This document shows, in pieces, positions 23,275-33,497 of a stretch of 64,000 bases of DNA. The notes beneath the pieces are model-generated. The model was given only the letters and a program-made list of their open reading frames with translations, did no database searches and had not been told where the DNA came from. Every line of letters begins with the position of its first letter. Within the stretch, counting starts at the first letter, position 1. The DNA is from Agrostemma githago (Eukaryota; Streptophyta; Magnoliopsida; Caryophyllales; Caryophyllaceae), in assembly GCA_958450325.1 (NCBI GenBank), contig OY288243.1:35082678-35146677 (forward strand), written 5' to 3'. The translations under genes were made by a program, and so were the position numbers.

Positions 23275-23287
23275 AACTCCCCCAAAC
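23275..23287 (-). promoter_or_regulatory. Polypurine tract of the Athila element
   Basis: On the minus strand GTTTGGGGGAGTT abuts the 3' LTR, in the correct place to prime plus-strand synthesis. Confidence 0.8.
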
Positions 23288-24971
23288 CAAACCTTTGCTT
23301 GTCCTCAAGCAAACAACTAATATATACAAACGAGGACAAGTGATGTGAAACACGACTCAGAGCTGAATTACAATCATTCTCCTAAAATCGACTAAAACCG
23401 ACGAGAAAACACGTCATGCTCAAGAATGCAACGAGATCAATAATCATGCCATAATCAAACCATTGCCTGCCAAACTTTCAATCTTGCAAGACCAATAATG
23501 TCGGACTTCCTTACAGTTGTCGCTCGACACTCATAAGTACGGGTAAGTATGTATGTGAAGATAGGAAAGAATAAAGACACTCACTCGACTTATGAAATAT
23601 GCATGCAGTTGAATATGAAATCAATCTCCCCAATCAAATACGTGTTCCACCAATCAGGACCATAGTACATGTCAAGGACTTACAAGGGGTGGCCTATATG
23701 TGAGGGAATAAAATGGACTGTGCTTAAAGCACGTATGGAAATGTGGGGCTAAGACCAGTAGTCGCAGCTACACAATAAAAACTATCCATCCAAAAATCTC
23801 AACTGTGAATTCTGGCCACTAACTAGAAATAAGACTCAAAAGAGCATAAGAGGGAATTTGCCATCCTCCTAATTATAATTCAATTCTAGTTTCAACATCT
23901 CGACCGTTCCCCAAAATATTATAAGAAGCATATATGTTTTCTTTTCTTGGAATTTTTCTTCTTTTTCTAATTCTTTTTTTTTTCTTTTTTTTTTTTTCTT
24001 TTCATGCTTCTATATTTTTTCAATTCAGACAAGGGGAAGGCGAATACAAGGTCGCACAATAATATTACACACTACGATCCAAAAGATGTAAAAATCCCAA
24101 AATATGATCAGGGTGATTCCAATTACGTTCACTGCGACTGTCCTGGTAAGGTAGGCTATTCTGGGTTGTAGCTAACTGATATAAAAATCATGAAAACAAG
24201 CTTACAACAGCTGAAACGGGCTGAACAAAGGGAAACTGACCTAAATCTACAGGGTAGTAAAAATGGGTCGTTTGGCTATGTGGAGCTCATCAAAAACAGA
24301 AATGCCTTTCCTCATGTACCTCCTCCTCAAACCAAACACGTATTCAATATCAAGAGACGGATGTCATATTTATGCAAATTAACGTTACATAGTCCATAAG
24401 GAGAAACCACTCAATTCCTAATTATAAAAGAGACCAGTTATAGATGTTACTGGCCTAGGAAGCTCTAAATTCTCAGAATTTTTGTGGTTTGCCGACAAAA
24501 TGGTCAAATTTACTCATTTGGCAATTAATAGTTCAATAGGCAATCATATTAAAATCATCTCATCTCAAGTACTACATGCATTCAGGTACGGAGTCAACTG
24601 TCAATTAGGAAAAATCAAGTAAAACGCATTGTCATCATCGCCGTTTTGCATGTTTCACACCGGACACAAGACACACAAAAATAAAATCTTTTTGAATTTT
24701 TTTTTTTTTTTTTTTTTTGAATTTTTAGAATTTTTGAAAGCACACAAAAGAAAATAGAAGCACACAAAAATACACAAAATTCTCCCCCAAACCTAAATGT
24801 CACAGTGTCCTCAATGTGACTCTACAACATATATGACAAACAAATCCACAGCCAATCCTAAGGACAACTCGACCTAAGGGGAAGTAAAAAAAAAATCTAG
24901 GAAAGCAATAAAAAACAGAAATAAAAAGGAAAGAAAGTACCGTATATACAATGGTAGCTCCCCCAAACCGG
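23288..24971 (-). other. Athila 3' untranslated region
   Basis: About 1.7 kb with no gene. It contains T- and A-rich low-complexity stretches (about 23940-24010 and 24690-24730). Small open frames, for example 24190-24399 on the plus strand, have no supporting features. Confidence 0.65.
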
Positions 24972-26477
24972 CTAATCAGCCATCTCATCATCTCCACCGG
25001 TCCCAGATGGACCGGCTCCAGTATCGCCCTGGCCGCCGCCAGTACCACCCTGCTGACCCGACTGTCGCAAGTCCCTCAACCACTGTGCTCCTAGGCCGCC
25101 GTAGGTGTGGCCGTAGTCCGGACCCCAAGCAGCTGGATCAACCCCATAATCGTGGAAAATACCACTAGTATCTCCCGGACCTCTCCAGTAAGACGGGTGC
25201 TGAGGCGTCGAGATTCCTTGAGTAAGCATGAACTCGTGAATCTCCCGGTTGACGATGCTCTGGTTAATCCCCTCGTGTACCCGTCGCTGGTGCTCGTAAA
25301 CTGGATCATACATAAACGGATACGGGTGCGGAAACTCGGCACCCGGAGTCTGGAATGGGAAAGTCGGGGTGTGTGTGTGTGTGGCCCTGGGGGGCTCGGT
25401 CTCATCGGGTTCAGTCTCTACACGAACCCTACGTCGAGGGGGTTGAACGCCCTCGTCATAAATGAAGAGCTCCTCGGGAATGAGGTAGCTCGGCGGGTCG
25501 GGTGTGTCCTCGCCTGCGGGAGTGGGTTGCAGGGCGAGGAGTGGTGGAAGGATTGTCCCTTCGACAACCGGAAGTTTCATCCAAATCTTGTCACGGACGC
25601 GCCACTTAAACTCTGGGGGATTGCCCCGAATCCACTTCAAAGTGGAGAAGAGGTAGCTACGGTCTAGCAAGGGGACTCGGTCGGTGAGACTCTCAAAAGT
25701 GACTGTTTCCCCAAAACCCATAATATAGCGCTTTGCTAGCGCGGTGACAATGGCTCCACAACCGAGCGGTCCAGATCCATTGATCTGGCGCTCGATACCG
25801 ACACAAATCATACCGGGTGCACTGAATGCCTTTAGGGATTTCCTAAAGGGGTTCAGGTAGTGTCCTAGAATCAACACCTCCAATGAGTGAAGTTTACTCA
25901 TGTCGGAGCGTGGAAAAACCACATGACTCAAAATCCGCAAGAAGAGGCGGATAGTAGGGTGTGGGATGGCATTGAGTGCCATAGCGGTGACACTTGCACG
26001 ACGGTCCGAAAATAAGTGGAAGTAGGGAGGTGCTTTCGAACTCTCGGGTATGTCTAGGATGTCTTCATTCTGGTTAGAGGTAAGCCTGAGACACTCGGAT
26101 AAAGCACTAAGGGGGATGGAACGCTCCTCATTGTTCAACCGAAAGGATATCACGTTATCTCGTCTAACAAACTCAAATGAACTTAAGAATTCTAAAGTGA
26201 GTACTCGGTAAGATAACTCACGTAGTGTCCATAAGCCACCGAATCCGGTCATGGACAAGAGGTGCAATAATTGCTCGTTCAACCCAAGCTCGATTGTAAA
26301 TTGTGACGAGCAGCACCGGGTAGCTTCCATCGACCTAGGTATCAATTCAACCAAACGAGCTCTCTAGGCTTCGTCCCTGCACACAATTTCTTCGTAACCT
26401 GGCACAGGCAGAACAGTCGGCTGCCTTGCATTCCTGTTCCTGTTGTTGTTCCGGGGTGGATTCCTTCTTCCTGACAT
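24972..26477 (-). pseudogene. Athila 3' ORF (ATHILA ORF-1 / env-like family), one premature stop
   Basis: About 501 codons on the minus strand from ATG at 26477 to the stop at 24972. It belongs to the Athila-specific protein family I know as 'ATHILA ORF-1' or 'putative plant transposon protein', encoded downstream of pol in this lineage; a membrane or envelope-like role has been proposed but is unproven. The start is Arg/Asn-rich (RRNPPRNNNRNRN). The conserved body includes GFGGLWTLRELSYRVLTLEF and VFPRSDMSKLHSLEVLILG. The C-terminus is Pro/Gly-rich and disordered. A TAG at 26364-26366 is codon 38, in frame, with the family body continuing directly after it, so a downstream start would be needed for translation. 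I see no obvious signal peptide. Confidence 0.75.
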
Positions 26478-26984
26478 GACTATAGCATAATAACAAAACA
26501 CAATCATATAAAAATCTCACAAAAAAAATACCAAATTTTCGGCCAAAATCAGACCCCATACACAAAAATCGATTTTTGAGCACAAAGTGGTGAAATTAAC
26601 ACAAAATCAAGCATGCAATGAGATTAATATATAACTAAGTATGAAATTATACCATAAAACTAAGAAAAGAAGCAAGAAAATCAAAAACCCAGAATATACC
26701 TTTAGAAGAGACGAAAGTGACGAGAATAGGGGAGAAAGGGACGAAAATTTCAGAATTCAACACCAAGAAACACAAATAACCGCTCCCAATTGCAATTTAG
26801 AAGCAAAAATTTTGAAATTTGGTCAAGAATTGATGAAATAGGAGTGAATTGAGTGATTTGGGGTTTTAGGGTTCTTAAGACTAGTAAGGGGGGAGGGGTT
26901 TTAATTGGAAACTGATTTAAAAAAAAAAAGAAATGAGAAGCAATTAAAAGAGATCTAAACCGGTTATGGATCCTGTTCAGGGGC
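26478..26984 (-). other. Spacer between palindrome cassettes and 3' ORF
   Basis: A-rich, gene-free sequence on the plus strand, T-rich as transcript. Short open frames here show no domain. Confidence 0.55.
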
Positions 26985-27159
26985 ACTCGACCGAGTGAAT
27001 GGCCCACTCGATCGAGTGACCCCTTGAAAACTGGGCAGAACCACTCCGTCAAAGCACTCGACCGAGTGCATAGGCCACTCGGTCGAGTGACCACTGGAAA
27101 ATGGACAGAAGCCTCTTCGTCAGGGCACTCGACCGAGTGCATAGGTCACTCGGTCGAGT
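26985..27159. repeat. Three palindrome-pair cassettes between Athila pol and the 3' ORF, period 71 bp
   Basis: Cores begin at 26985/27006, 27056/27077 and 27127/27148: every pair has a 21-bp step and every cassette 71 bp. The linker contains CTGGGCAGAA or ATGGACAGAA. Centres vary (AC, AT, GT) but arms ACTCG and CGAGT are unchanged in all six copies. Confidence 0.92.
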
Positions 27160-27424
27160 GACCACTGCACCTGCTACTTCTCCTTTTTTTATTCTTTAAA
27201 TTGCTTCAAAATCCTGAAATTAAATCAATTAAACCGTAAAATTCCCTCGTCCTCACTCGATAATTAAAACTAACTCCCAATTAGAGCTACCAAGCTAAAA
27301 ATAAAAATAAAATAAAATAAAAAATGCGGAAAGGGAAATTACACATTTATACAAGTGGTGCCGGGTTGCCTCCCGGTTAGCGCTGGTTTTTACGGTCCCG
27401 CTCGACCGGTTTACCTCAATTGGA
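27160..27424 (-). other. Short untranslated spacer downstream of Athila pol
   Basis: Contains GGTTGCCTCCCGGTTAGCGC near 27365-27384 and AT-rich sequence; no gene. Confidence 0.55.
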
Positions 27425-30400
27425 TTAGGTGGAATCGAGAGTGTCGTTGAGGTCCATGGCCTCTATGACACCGACATATGCACCTTCGTGATAGAGCTTG
27501 AGGCGCTGACCGTTCACCTTGAATATTTCGCCCTTGTCGGTAGTGAGTGTAACCGACCCAAATTTGTTCACTTCAGTTACCGTGAACGGTCCAGACCATC
27601 GGGATTTAAGTTTCCCGGGAAAGAGTCTAAGTCGGGAATTAAATAAAAGTACCTTATCGCCGACATGGAACTCTCGGGGGATGATGCGCTTATCATGCCA
27701 TCTTTTGGTCCGCTCCTTATAAATTCTCGCGCTATCATAAGCATGGAGACGGAATTCATCTAGTTCGTTCAATTGCATGAGGCGCTTCTCTCCGGCTAGT
27801 TTCGGATCAAGATTGAGCTCCTTTAAGGCCCACATAGCCTTGAACTCGAGCTCTACGGGTAGATGGCAAGCCTTGCCATAAACAAGCCTATACGGGGATG
27901 TCCCGATAGGAGTCTTGAATGCGGTCCGGTAAGCCCAAAGAGAGTCATCGAGTTTCGAGCTCCAATCTTTTCTCGAGGTATGGACAACCTTCTCGAGAAT
28001 AGACTTGATCTCACGGTTTGAGATCTCGACTTGTCCACTAGTTTGTGGATGATAAGCTAGCCCGGTACGGTGGTGAACACCATATTTCTTCAATAGCTTA
28101 GTTAGTTGGCGTTCATGAAAATGTGAACCACCATCACTAATAACAGCCCGTGGGACCCCAAAACGCGGGAATATTGTCTTCTTAAAGAGCCGGATCACCA
28201 CGTTCGCATCGTTAGTAGGTGAAGCGATGGCTTCCACCCACTTCGAAACATAGTCTACGGCAACCAAAATATACCGATTCCCATAAGAAGAAGGGAACGG
28301 TCCTTGATAATCAATACCCCAAACGTCAAATAATTTTACCTCAAGAATCCCGGTTTGCGGCATTTCGTGTCGCCGAGAAATATTTCCCGTTCGTTGGCAT
28401 GCGTCGCAAGAACGGACAAAGGTGGTGGCGTCCTTGAGAATATTGGGCCAATAAAAGCCCGATTGCATTACCTTCGCAAAGGTCTTTGAAGGACCGTGAT
28501 GCCCACCATAAGGGGAGGAGTGGCATCTAGTGAGGATAGCATGTACCTCACTCTCAGGAATACACCTCCTAAATAGGCCATCTGCACATTCTCGGAAAAG
28601 ATACGGGTCGTCCCAAAAATACCTCTTCACGTCATGTAGAAACCGCTTCTTCTGCTGATACTGAAGGTCGGGAGGTAGAGCACCTCCAACTAGAAAGTTG
28701 GCATAATCAGCAAACCATGGAGTGTCCATGGTAATAGCGAGCAAATGGTCATCGGGGAATGAATCGTCAATTGGGGCAAGATCCCCACCATCATATCTTA
28801 GCCGGGATAGGTGATCGGCTACGACATTCTCGGCCCCGGACTTATCACGGATCTCCAAATCAAACTCCTGCAGTAATAGGATCCATCTAATAAGTCTCGG
28901 TTTTGCCTCCTTCTTCGCTAGAAGGTACTTCAAGGCTGCATGATCCGTATACACTATCACCTTCGAGCCAATGAGATAGGCCCAAAACTTGTCTAGAGCA
29001 TAGATGATGGCCAATAACTCTTTCTCCGTGGTAGCATAATTGATCTGCGCCATATCTAACGTCCGACTAGCATAGTAGATCGCATGTAAAGCCTTGTCTT
29101 TCCTTTGCCCGAGCACGGCTCCTACAGCGTAATCGCTAGCATCGCACATAACCTCGAAAGGCAGCTCCCAATCGGGAGCTCGGATAATAGGTGCGGAAAT
29201 AAGAGCCTGCTTAATCCTGTCAAAAGCTCGAGCACACTCGTCAGTAAAGACGAACGGGGCATCTTTGAGGAGCAGCTGAGTCAGAGGCTTGGCAATCTTG
29301 GAGAAATCTTGGATGAAACGGCGGTAAAAACCCGCGTGACCAAGAAAACTCCGCACACCCTTAACATTAACGGGGTATGGTAATTGCTCAATCACCTCGA
29401 CCTTCGCTTTATCCACTTGGATGCCACGTTCGGACACTAAGTGACCCAAAATGACCCCCTCGGTCACCATGAAGTGACACTTCTCCCAGTTTAAGACCAA
29501 ATTGGTCTCCTCGCAACGTTGCAAGACCCGTGAAAGATTAAGTAAACATGCATTATAATCAGTGCCGTACACACTGAAGTCATCCATGAAGACTTCCATG
29601 ACAGACTCGATAAGGTCCGAAAATATGGACATCATACAACGTTGGAAAGTGGCCGGGGCATTACAAAGGCCAAAAGGCATCCTTCGGTATGCGAAGGTGC
29701 CGTAGGGACAGGTGAATGTTGTTTTCTCCTGGTCGTCCGGGTGAATTGGGATTTGGAAAAATCCCGAGTAGCCATCTAAGTAACAAAAGTACTTATGGCA
29801 AGCAAGACGCTCTAGCATCTGGTCAATGAAGGGGAGTGGGAAATGGTCTTTCCTAGTAGCTACGTTCAACTTACGGTAGTCAATACACATTCTCCATCCA
29901 GTCACTAATCGAGTAGAAATAAGTTCATTCCTCTCGTTCGTGATAACCGTGGTCCCGCCCTTCTTAGGGACCACTTGGACTGGACTAACCCATTTAGAGT
30001 CGGAAATGGGATAGATAATGCCAGCATCTAGGAGTTTCATAACCTCCTTCCTAACCACATCCTGCATGTTCGGGTTCAACCTACGTTGTCCCTGAATGGA
30101 TGGTCTATGGTCCCCCTCTAAGTGAATGCGATGCATGCAAAACTCGGGACTAATACCACATAGGTCATCAATACTGTACCCAATAGCCTTCTTATGTCGT
30201 CGTAGGATGACTAACAACTCCGAAAGTTGGCTATCTGTGAGTGCAGCGTTGACAATTACGGGGTTTAGACCCTTGTCATCTAAGAATGCATATTTCAGAT
30301 TCGGGGGAAGGGGTTTTAGTTCAGGTTTACTTACCTCGACTTCCTTTTTAGGGGTGCCGAGACTGTATACCTTCTCGATAGTGCCCTCCTTTCCGTTCAG

Positions 30401-31480
30401 CATGCGTTCCAGCTCGTCCACTTCCGTGGTCCATGATCTTTTCTCGGCATCAGCATCGCCGGATGTCAGTAATTTCTCCAAAGGGTCCCTGTCAAGATAA
30501 TCGTCAATATAGCTTTCTATTTCCAAATCAATGACATCTATACTATAACAGGACTCCTCTATCATGGGCTTCCTAAGAGCATGATCGAGACTAAAAGTCA
30601 CGGTGTCATCTCCTACGGAAAGTGTGAGCTTCCCATTTTTGACATCGATGATCGCCCCCGCCGTGTGTAGGAAAGGGCGACCGAGGATAATAGGTATTAT
30701 GGCGTCCTCAGCCATGTCTAAGACGACAAAGTCTACGGGAATAAAGAATTTCCCCACTTGAACCGGAACATCCTCTAAAACACCTAAAGGATATTTGACT
30801 GATCGATCAGCCATCTGCAGAGTCATATTGGTACATTTTAAAACACCCATATTCAATTTCTGACAAATAGAATACGGCATGACACTGACGCTAGCTCCTA
30901 AGTCACACAGGGCCTTATCGATAGCTAATGTCCCTATAGTACAAGGGATAGAAAAACTCCCTGGATCCTTGAGCTTGGGCGGAGTACGACTCTGTAGTAG
31001 CGCGCTGCATTCCTCCGTAAAAGCAACTGTCTCAGTTTCACTAAAAGACCGCTTACGAGTTAGTATTTCTTTCATAAATTTCGCGTAAGCAGGAACTTGA
31101 GTGATCAAATCAGTAAAAGGAACACTTACCTGCAGATTCTTGACGACTTCCATAAACTTACCGAACTGTTGATCAAGCTTTGTCTTACGCTGTCGGTGGG
31201 GAAATGGAAGTAAGATCGGGATTGCAGGCTCCTTGACTTGAGACGAGGATGCTTGAGAAGAATTAGCATCCTTAATTGAGACCTGGGGATGAAAAGTAGA
31301 AGAGTCAGGTGTTACGGTTTTCACTCGATCGAGTTCAGGCTGACTCGGTCGAGTTTCAGTACACTCGGCCGAGTCAGCTGACTGCACTCGATCGAGTGGT
31401 ATCACTGGGAGGCTTCTGATCTGTTCTTGGGGGTCAACTCGATCGAGTGGGGGTGACACCACTCGCTCGAGTGACTCCAA
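27425..31480 (-). CDS. pol: Athila Pol polyprotein (protease, RT, RNase H, integrase), intact
   Basis: 1351 residues, no internal stop. Order: an N-terminal region (1-60) encoded by the palindrome array, with repeated LDRV; aspartic protease with the catalytic CDLGAS at about residue 192; reverse transcriptase with YLDGYSGFFQIPI and the catalytic FMDDFSVYG near 632; RNase H with the CDASDYAVGAVLG motif; integrase with the HHCC zinc domain (HSSPYGGHHG...CDACQ, about 988-1030) and a DDE core visible as GIDYQG (about 1056), SDGGSHF and QVEISNRE (about 1153). It copies the RNA into DNA and integrates it. The frame is +1 relative to gag, overlapping it by 47 bp, so expression needs frameshifting or re-initiation, or the array caused the shift. 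All catalytic residues that I can see are present. Confidence 0.93.
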   Translation of the reverse strand: MESLERVVSPPLDRVDPQEQIRSLPVIPLDRVQSADSAECTETRPSQPELDRVKTVTPDSSTFHPQVSIKDANSSQASSSQVKEPAIPILLPFPHRQRKTKLDQQFGKFMEVVKNLQVSVPFTDLITQVPAYAKFMKEILTRKRSFSETETVAFTEECSALLQSRTPPKLKDPGSFSIPCTIGTLAIDKALCDLGASVSVMPYSICQKLNMGVLKCTNMTLQMADRSVKYPLGVLEDVPVQVGKFFIPVDFVVLDMAEDAIIPIILGRPFLHTAGAIIDVKNGKLTLSVGDDTVTFSLDHALRKPMIEESCYSIDVIDLEIESYIDDYLDRDPLEKLLTSGDADAEKRSWTTEVDELERMLNGKEGTIEKVYSLGTPKKEVEVSKPELKPLPPNLKYAFLDDKGLNPVIVNAALTDSQLSELLVILRRHKKAIGYSIDDLCGISPEFCMHRIHLEGDHRPSIQGQRRLNPNMQDVVRKEVMKLLDAGIIYPISDSKWVSPVQVVPKKGGTTVITNERNELISTRLVTGWRMCIDYRKLNVATRKDHFPLPFIDQMLERLACHKYFCYLDGYSGFFQIPIHPDDQEKTTFTCPYGTFAYRRMPFGLCNAPATFQRCMMSIFSDLIESVMEVFMDDFSVYGTDYNACLLNLSRVLQRCEETNLVLNWEKCHFMVTEGVILGHLVSERGIQVDKAKVEVIEQLPYPVNVKGVRSFLGHAGFYRRFIQDFSKIAKPLTQLLLKDAPFVFTDECARAFDRIKQALISAPIIRAPDWELPFEVMCDASDYAVGAVLGQRKDKALHAIYYASRTLDMAQINYATTEKELLAIIYALDKFWAYLIGSKVIVYTDHAALKYLLAKKEAKPRLIRWILLLQEFDLEIRDKSGAENVVADHLSRLRYDGGDLAPIDDSFPDDHLLAITMDTPWFADYANFLVGGALPPDLQYQQKKRFLHDVKRYFWDDPYLFRECADGLFRRCIPESEVHAILTRCHSSPYGGHHGPSKTFAKVMQSGFYWPNILKDATTFVRSCDACQRTGNISRRHEMPQTGILEVKLFDVWGIDYQGPFPSSYGNRYILVAVDYVSKWVEAIASPTNDANVVIRLFKKTIFPRFGVPRAVISDGGSHFHERQLTKLLKKYGVHHRTGLAYHPQTSGQVEISNREIKSILEKVVHTSRKDWSSKLDDSLWAYRTAFKTPIGTSPYRLVYGKACHLPVELEFKAMWALKELNLDPKLAGEKRLMQLNELDEFRLHAYDSARIYKERTKRWHDKRIIPREFHVGDKVLLFNSRLRLFPGKLKSRWSGPFTVTEVNKFGSVTLTTDKGEIFKVNGQRLKLYHEGAYVGVIEAMDLNDTLDST

Positions 31481-31586
31481 ACTCGATCGAGTCAGGTGTG
31501 ACTTGGTCGAGTTGACTACGTGATCGCTCTCTGGTTGGTTTTTGGGGGTCTACTCGATCGAGTGAGGTGGTGTTACTCGATCGAGT
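31323..31586. repeat. Palindrome array in coding sequence at the Athila gag/pol junction
   Basis: Cores at 31323, 31343, 31363, 31386, 31437, 31461, 31481, 31501, 31552 and 31575. Steps inside groups are 20, 20, 23; 24, 20, 20; and 23 bp. Centres include AT, GT, GC and CT. The 12-mer has no stop codon in any frame, and it reads as LDRV or TRSS in the two overlapping genes. Confidence 0.9.
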
Positions 31587-33365
31587 GACTTCCATCCGTG
31601 GCCTGCCACGTGCTTCTTCTTTTAGCTCTTGCTTCTCCAACTCCGTCTCATCAACCACAACATACTCCTCGGGCATCTTCGGACCATCGTAATGGGTTCC
31701 GCTTCTCAATGTGATCGCATTTGCTTGCTCATGTGATTGCTCGCCTTGAGGAGGTAGACTACCCGGTGGCCTAACTTGCTTTTGGGTGGCAAGTTGTGCT
31801 ACTTGGGTGTCTAGGATCTTGTTATGTGCAAGTATCTGGTTGACTTGGGTTTCTAGCTTATTATGACTTTGAATCCCTTGCATCAATAAAGCTTTGATCT
31901 CCGCATACTCGGTGTTGGTTGGAGCTTGAGCTTGGGCTTGGTTTTGGTTTTGGTTTTGTGGGACCGGCTGAAATTGTTGTTGGTTCCCCCACCCTTGTTG
32001 GTTACCCCAAGGTTGGTTACCCCAAGGTTGGTTATTGCCCCATTGTTGGTTCCCCCAATTTTGTTGGTTACCCCAATTTTGTTGCCCTCCTTGGAATTGT
32101 TGTCGGTTATTGCTATGGCTTTGGGAGGGTCGGTTATGGGGTGCTACATATGGGACGGTTTTGTTACCTCCGGGTGGTGGTGGGTTAAGGACGTTTTGAC
32201 TCCTATAAGACAACAATGACTTGTCATAGCCCGGTTGGTTCATGTAAGGGAGGTGTGGTCTCATGGATTGGAATGCGTTCGCCGTTTCCAAACTCACACA
32301 CTCTTGGGCATAATGACCCGTATTCCCACAATTCTCACAAACAACCTCGGACATTGCATTAACTTGGTACATACCGCCCTGTTGTTGTTGATTTTGGGTT
32401 CTAGCAAGCTCCATGGAATCAAGCCGTTTAGTTAAAGCGGCTAGGTGGCTAACTATGGCATTTGATGACTCGGAGTCACCATTATTTCCCCGGGTGTTAC
32501 CTCGTGGATTTCCCCAACGTGAGTGATGAGTAGCCATATCTTCAATCAACTTCCATGCTTTATCATCATCAACGTTGTTTTGGAACCTGCCATTAGCTGC
32601 AGAATCGAGCGTAGCTCGGCAATCGTCATATAAACCATTATAGAATTGATTGCACAAAAACCATACCTCGAATCCGTGGTGTGGACACTCCTTGACTAGC
32701 TTTTTAAACCTTACCCACGCCTCGTGGATATTCTCGTGAGATGTCTGTCGGAAGTTAGTAATCTGACTCCTCAACATGTTGGTCTTCTGCGGCGTGTAGT
32801 AGTGCTTATAAAAAGCTAAGGCTAGGGAGTTCCAATCTGTGATTCCCTCAGAAACGCGGTCTAAATCCGTGATCCAGTCTCTTGCATTATCGCGTAGGGA
32901 GAACATGAATAGCATCTCCATCACCTCTTCTTGAGTCACTCCCGCGGGGAGTGGTATAGTTGAGCAATAATCGGTGAAGAGCTTCATGTGCTTCGCCGGG
33001 TCTTCATCGGGGCCTCCACCGAATTGATTTCGCTCCACCAATGTAATAAAGGCGGGGCGAATCTCGAACGTACCCGTAGTGGCGGTGGGCCTCTTCAACG
33101 GTTTTGGTAGGGCACTTTGCTCCGGCTCGGAATGGCTAGAAAGTTTGGGAGGCATCTTGACTAGCGGTGTCTCGGGGGCAGTAGTGGAGTTATCCTCTTC
33201 AAAGGACAGTGCTTCGGATATGTGCTCGTCGTCCGAATGTTCCACTGATTCTGATCTTTCTGTCTCAGCAATTTCCTTGTAGAATTTCCTAGACCTGCGG
33301 AGAGTTCTCTCTGGTTCAGGATCGAATGGTGGTATGTAGCCTGAAATTCGAGAGGACCTGGGCAT
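31434..33365 (-). CDS. gag: Athila Gag protein, intact
   Basis: 643 residues from ATG at 33365. An acidic N-terminus is followed by the Retrotrans_gag capsid domain (about 115-280; landmarks AFITLVERNQFGGGPDEDP, LFMFSLRDNARDWI and WVRFKKLVKECPHHG), a Gln/Asn/Trp/Gly-rich low-complexity stretch with repeated GNQQWGNQ (about 430-475), and a CX2CX4HX4C zinc knuckle (CENCGNTGHYAQEC, about 345-358) for RNA packaging. The C-terminus is encoded by part of the palindrome array. It would assemble cytoplasmic particles that package the element RNA. The start lies about 110 bp downstream of the primer site. Confidence 0.93.
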   Translation of the reverse strand: MPRSSRISGYIPPFDPEPERTLRRSRKFYKEIAETERSESVEHSDDEHISEALSFEEDNSTTAPETPLVKMPPKLSSHSEPEQSALPKPLKRPTATTGTFEIRPAFITLVERNQFGGGPDEDPAKHMKLFTDYCSTIPLPAGVTQEEVMEMLFMFSLRDNARDWITDLDRVSEGITDWNSLALAFYKHYYTPQKTNMLRSQITNFRQTSHENIHEAWVRFKKLVKECPHHGFEVWFLCNQFYNGLYDDCRATLDSAANGRFQNNVDDDKAWKLIEDMATHHSRWGNPRGNTRGNNGDSESSNAIVSHLAALTKRLDSMELARTQNQQQQGGMYQVNAMSEVVCENCGNTGHYAQECVSLETANAFQSMRPHLPYMNQPGYDKSLLSYRSQNVLNPPPPGGNKTVPYVAPHNRPSQSHSNNRQQFQGGQQNWGNQQNWGNQQWGNNQPWGNQPWGNQQGWGNQQQFQPVPQNQNQNQAQAQAPTNTEYAEIKALLMQGIQSHNKLETQVNQILAHNKILDTQVAQLATQKQVRPPGSLPPQGEQSHEQANAITLRSGTHYDGPKMPEEYVVVDETELEKQELKEEARGRPRMEVTRSSNTTSLDRVDPQKPTRERSRSQLDQVTPDSIEFGVTRASGVTPTRSS

Positions 33366-33474
33366 ACGAGGAAGCTACAGGAGAAATGTGAGAAACGGTC
33401 TCAAGGAACTGAAGTTCCTCGAGACAAACAATCAAAAGGCTAAAACACAAAACAAGTAAATAAATAACACCGTC

Positions 33475-33492
33475 TCCCCGGCAACGGCGCCA
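33475..33492 (-). promoter_or_regulatory. Primer-binding site of the Athila element (tRNA-Asp type)
   Basis: On the minus strand TGGCGCCGTTGCCGGGGA, five bases inside the 5' LTR. This is the tRNA-Asp-complementary site typical of Athila and related plant Ty3-gypsy lineages. Confidence 0.9.
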
Positions 33493-33497
33493 AAATT

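Noticed and set aside
25107..25667. 186-residue plus-strand open frame
   Set aside because: Antisense shadow of the Athila 3' ORF, which matches a known family.
24972..26354. Functional viral envelope gene
   Set aside because: The Athila 3' ORF is only env-like by position; I see no signal peptide, cleavage site or convincing transmembrane anchor, and a stop lies at codon 38.
26985..27159. Regularly spaced palindromes resembling a CRISPR array
   Set aside because: This is plant nuclear DNA; repeats are 12-14 bp palindromes with very short, similar linkers, there is no leader or cas gene, and linkers are not unique spacers.
31919..32219. Two plus-strand open frames over Athila gag
   Set aside because: They are antisense shadows of the repetitive Gln/Asn/Trp-coding stretch of gag; the minus-strand frame has the domain and zinc knuckle.
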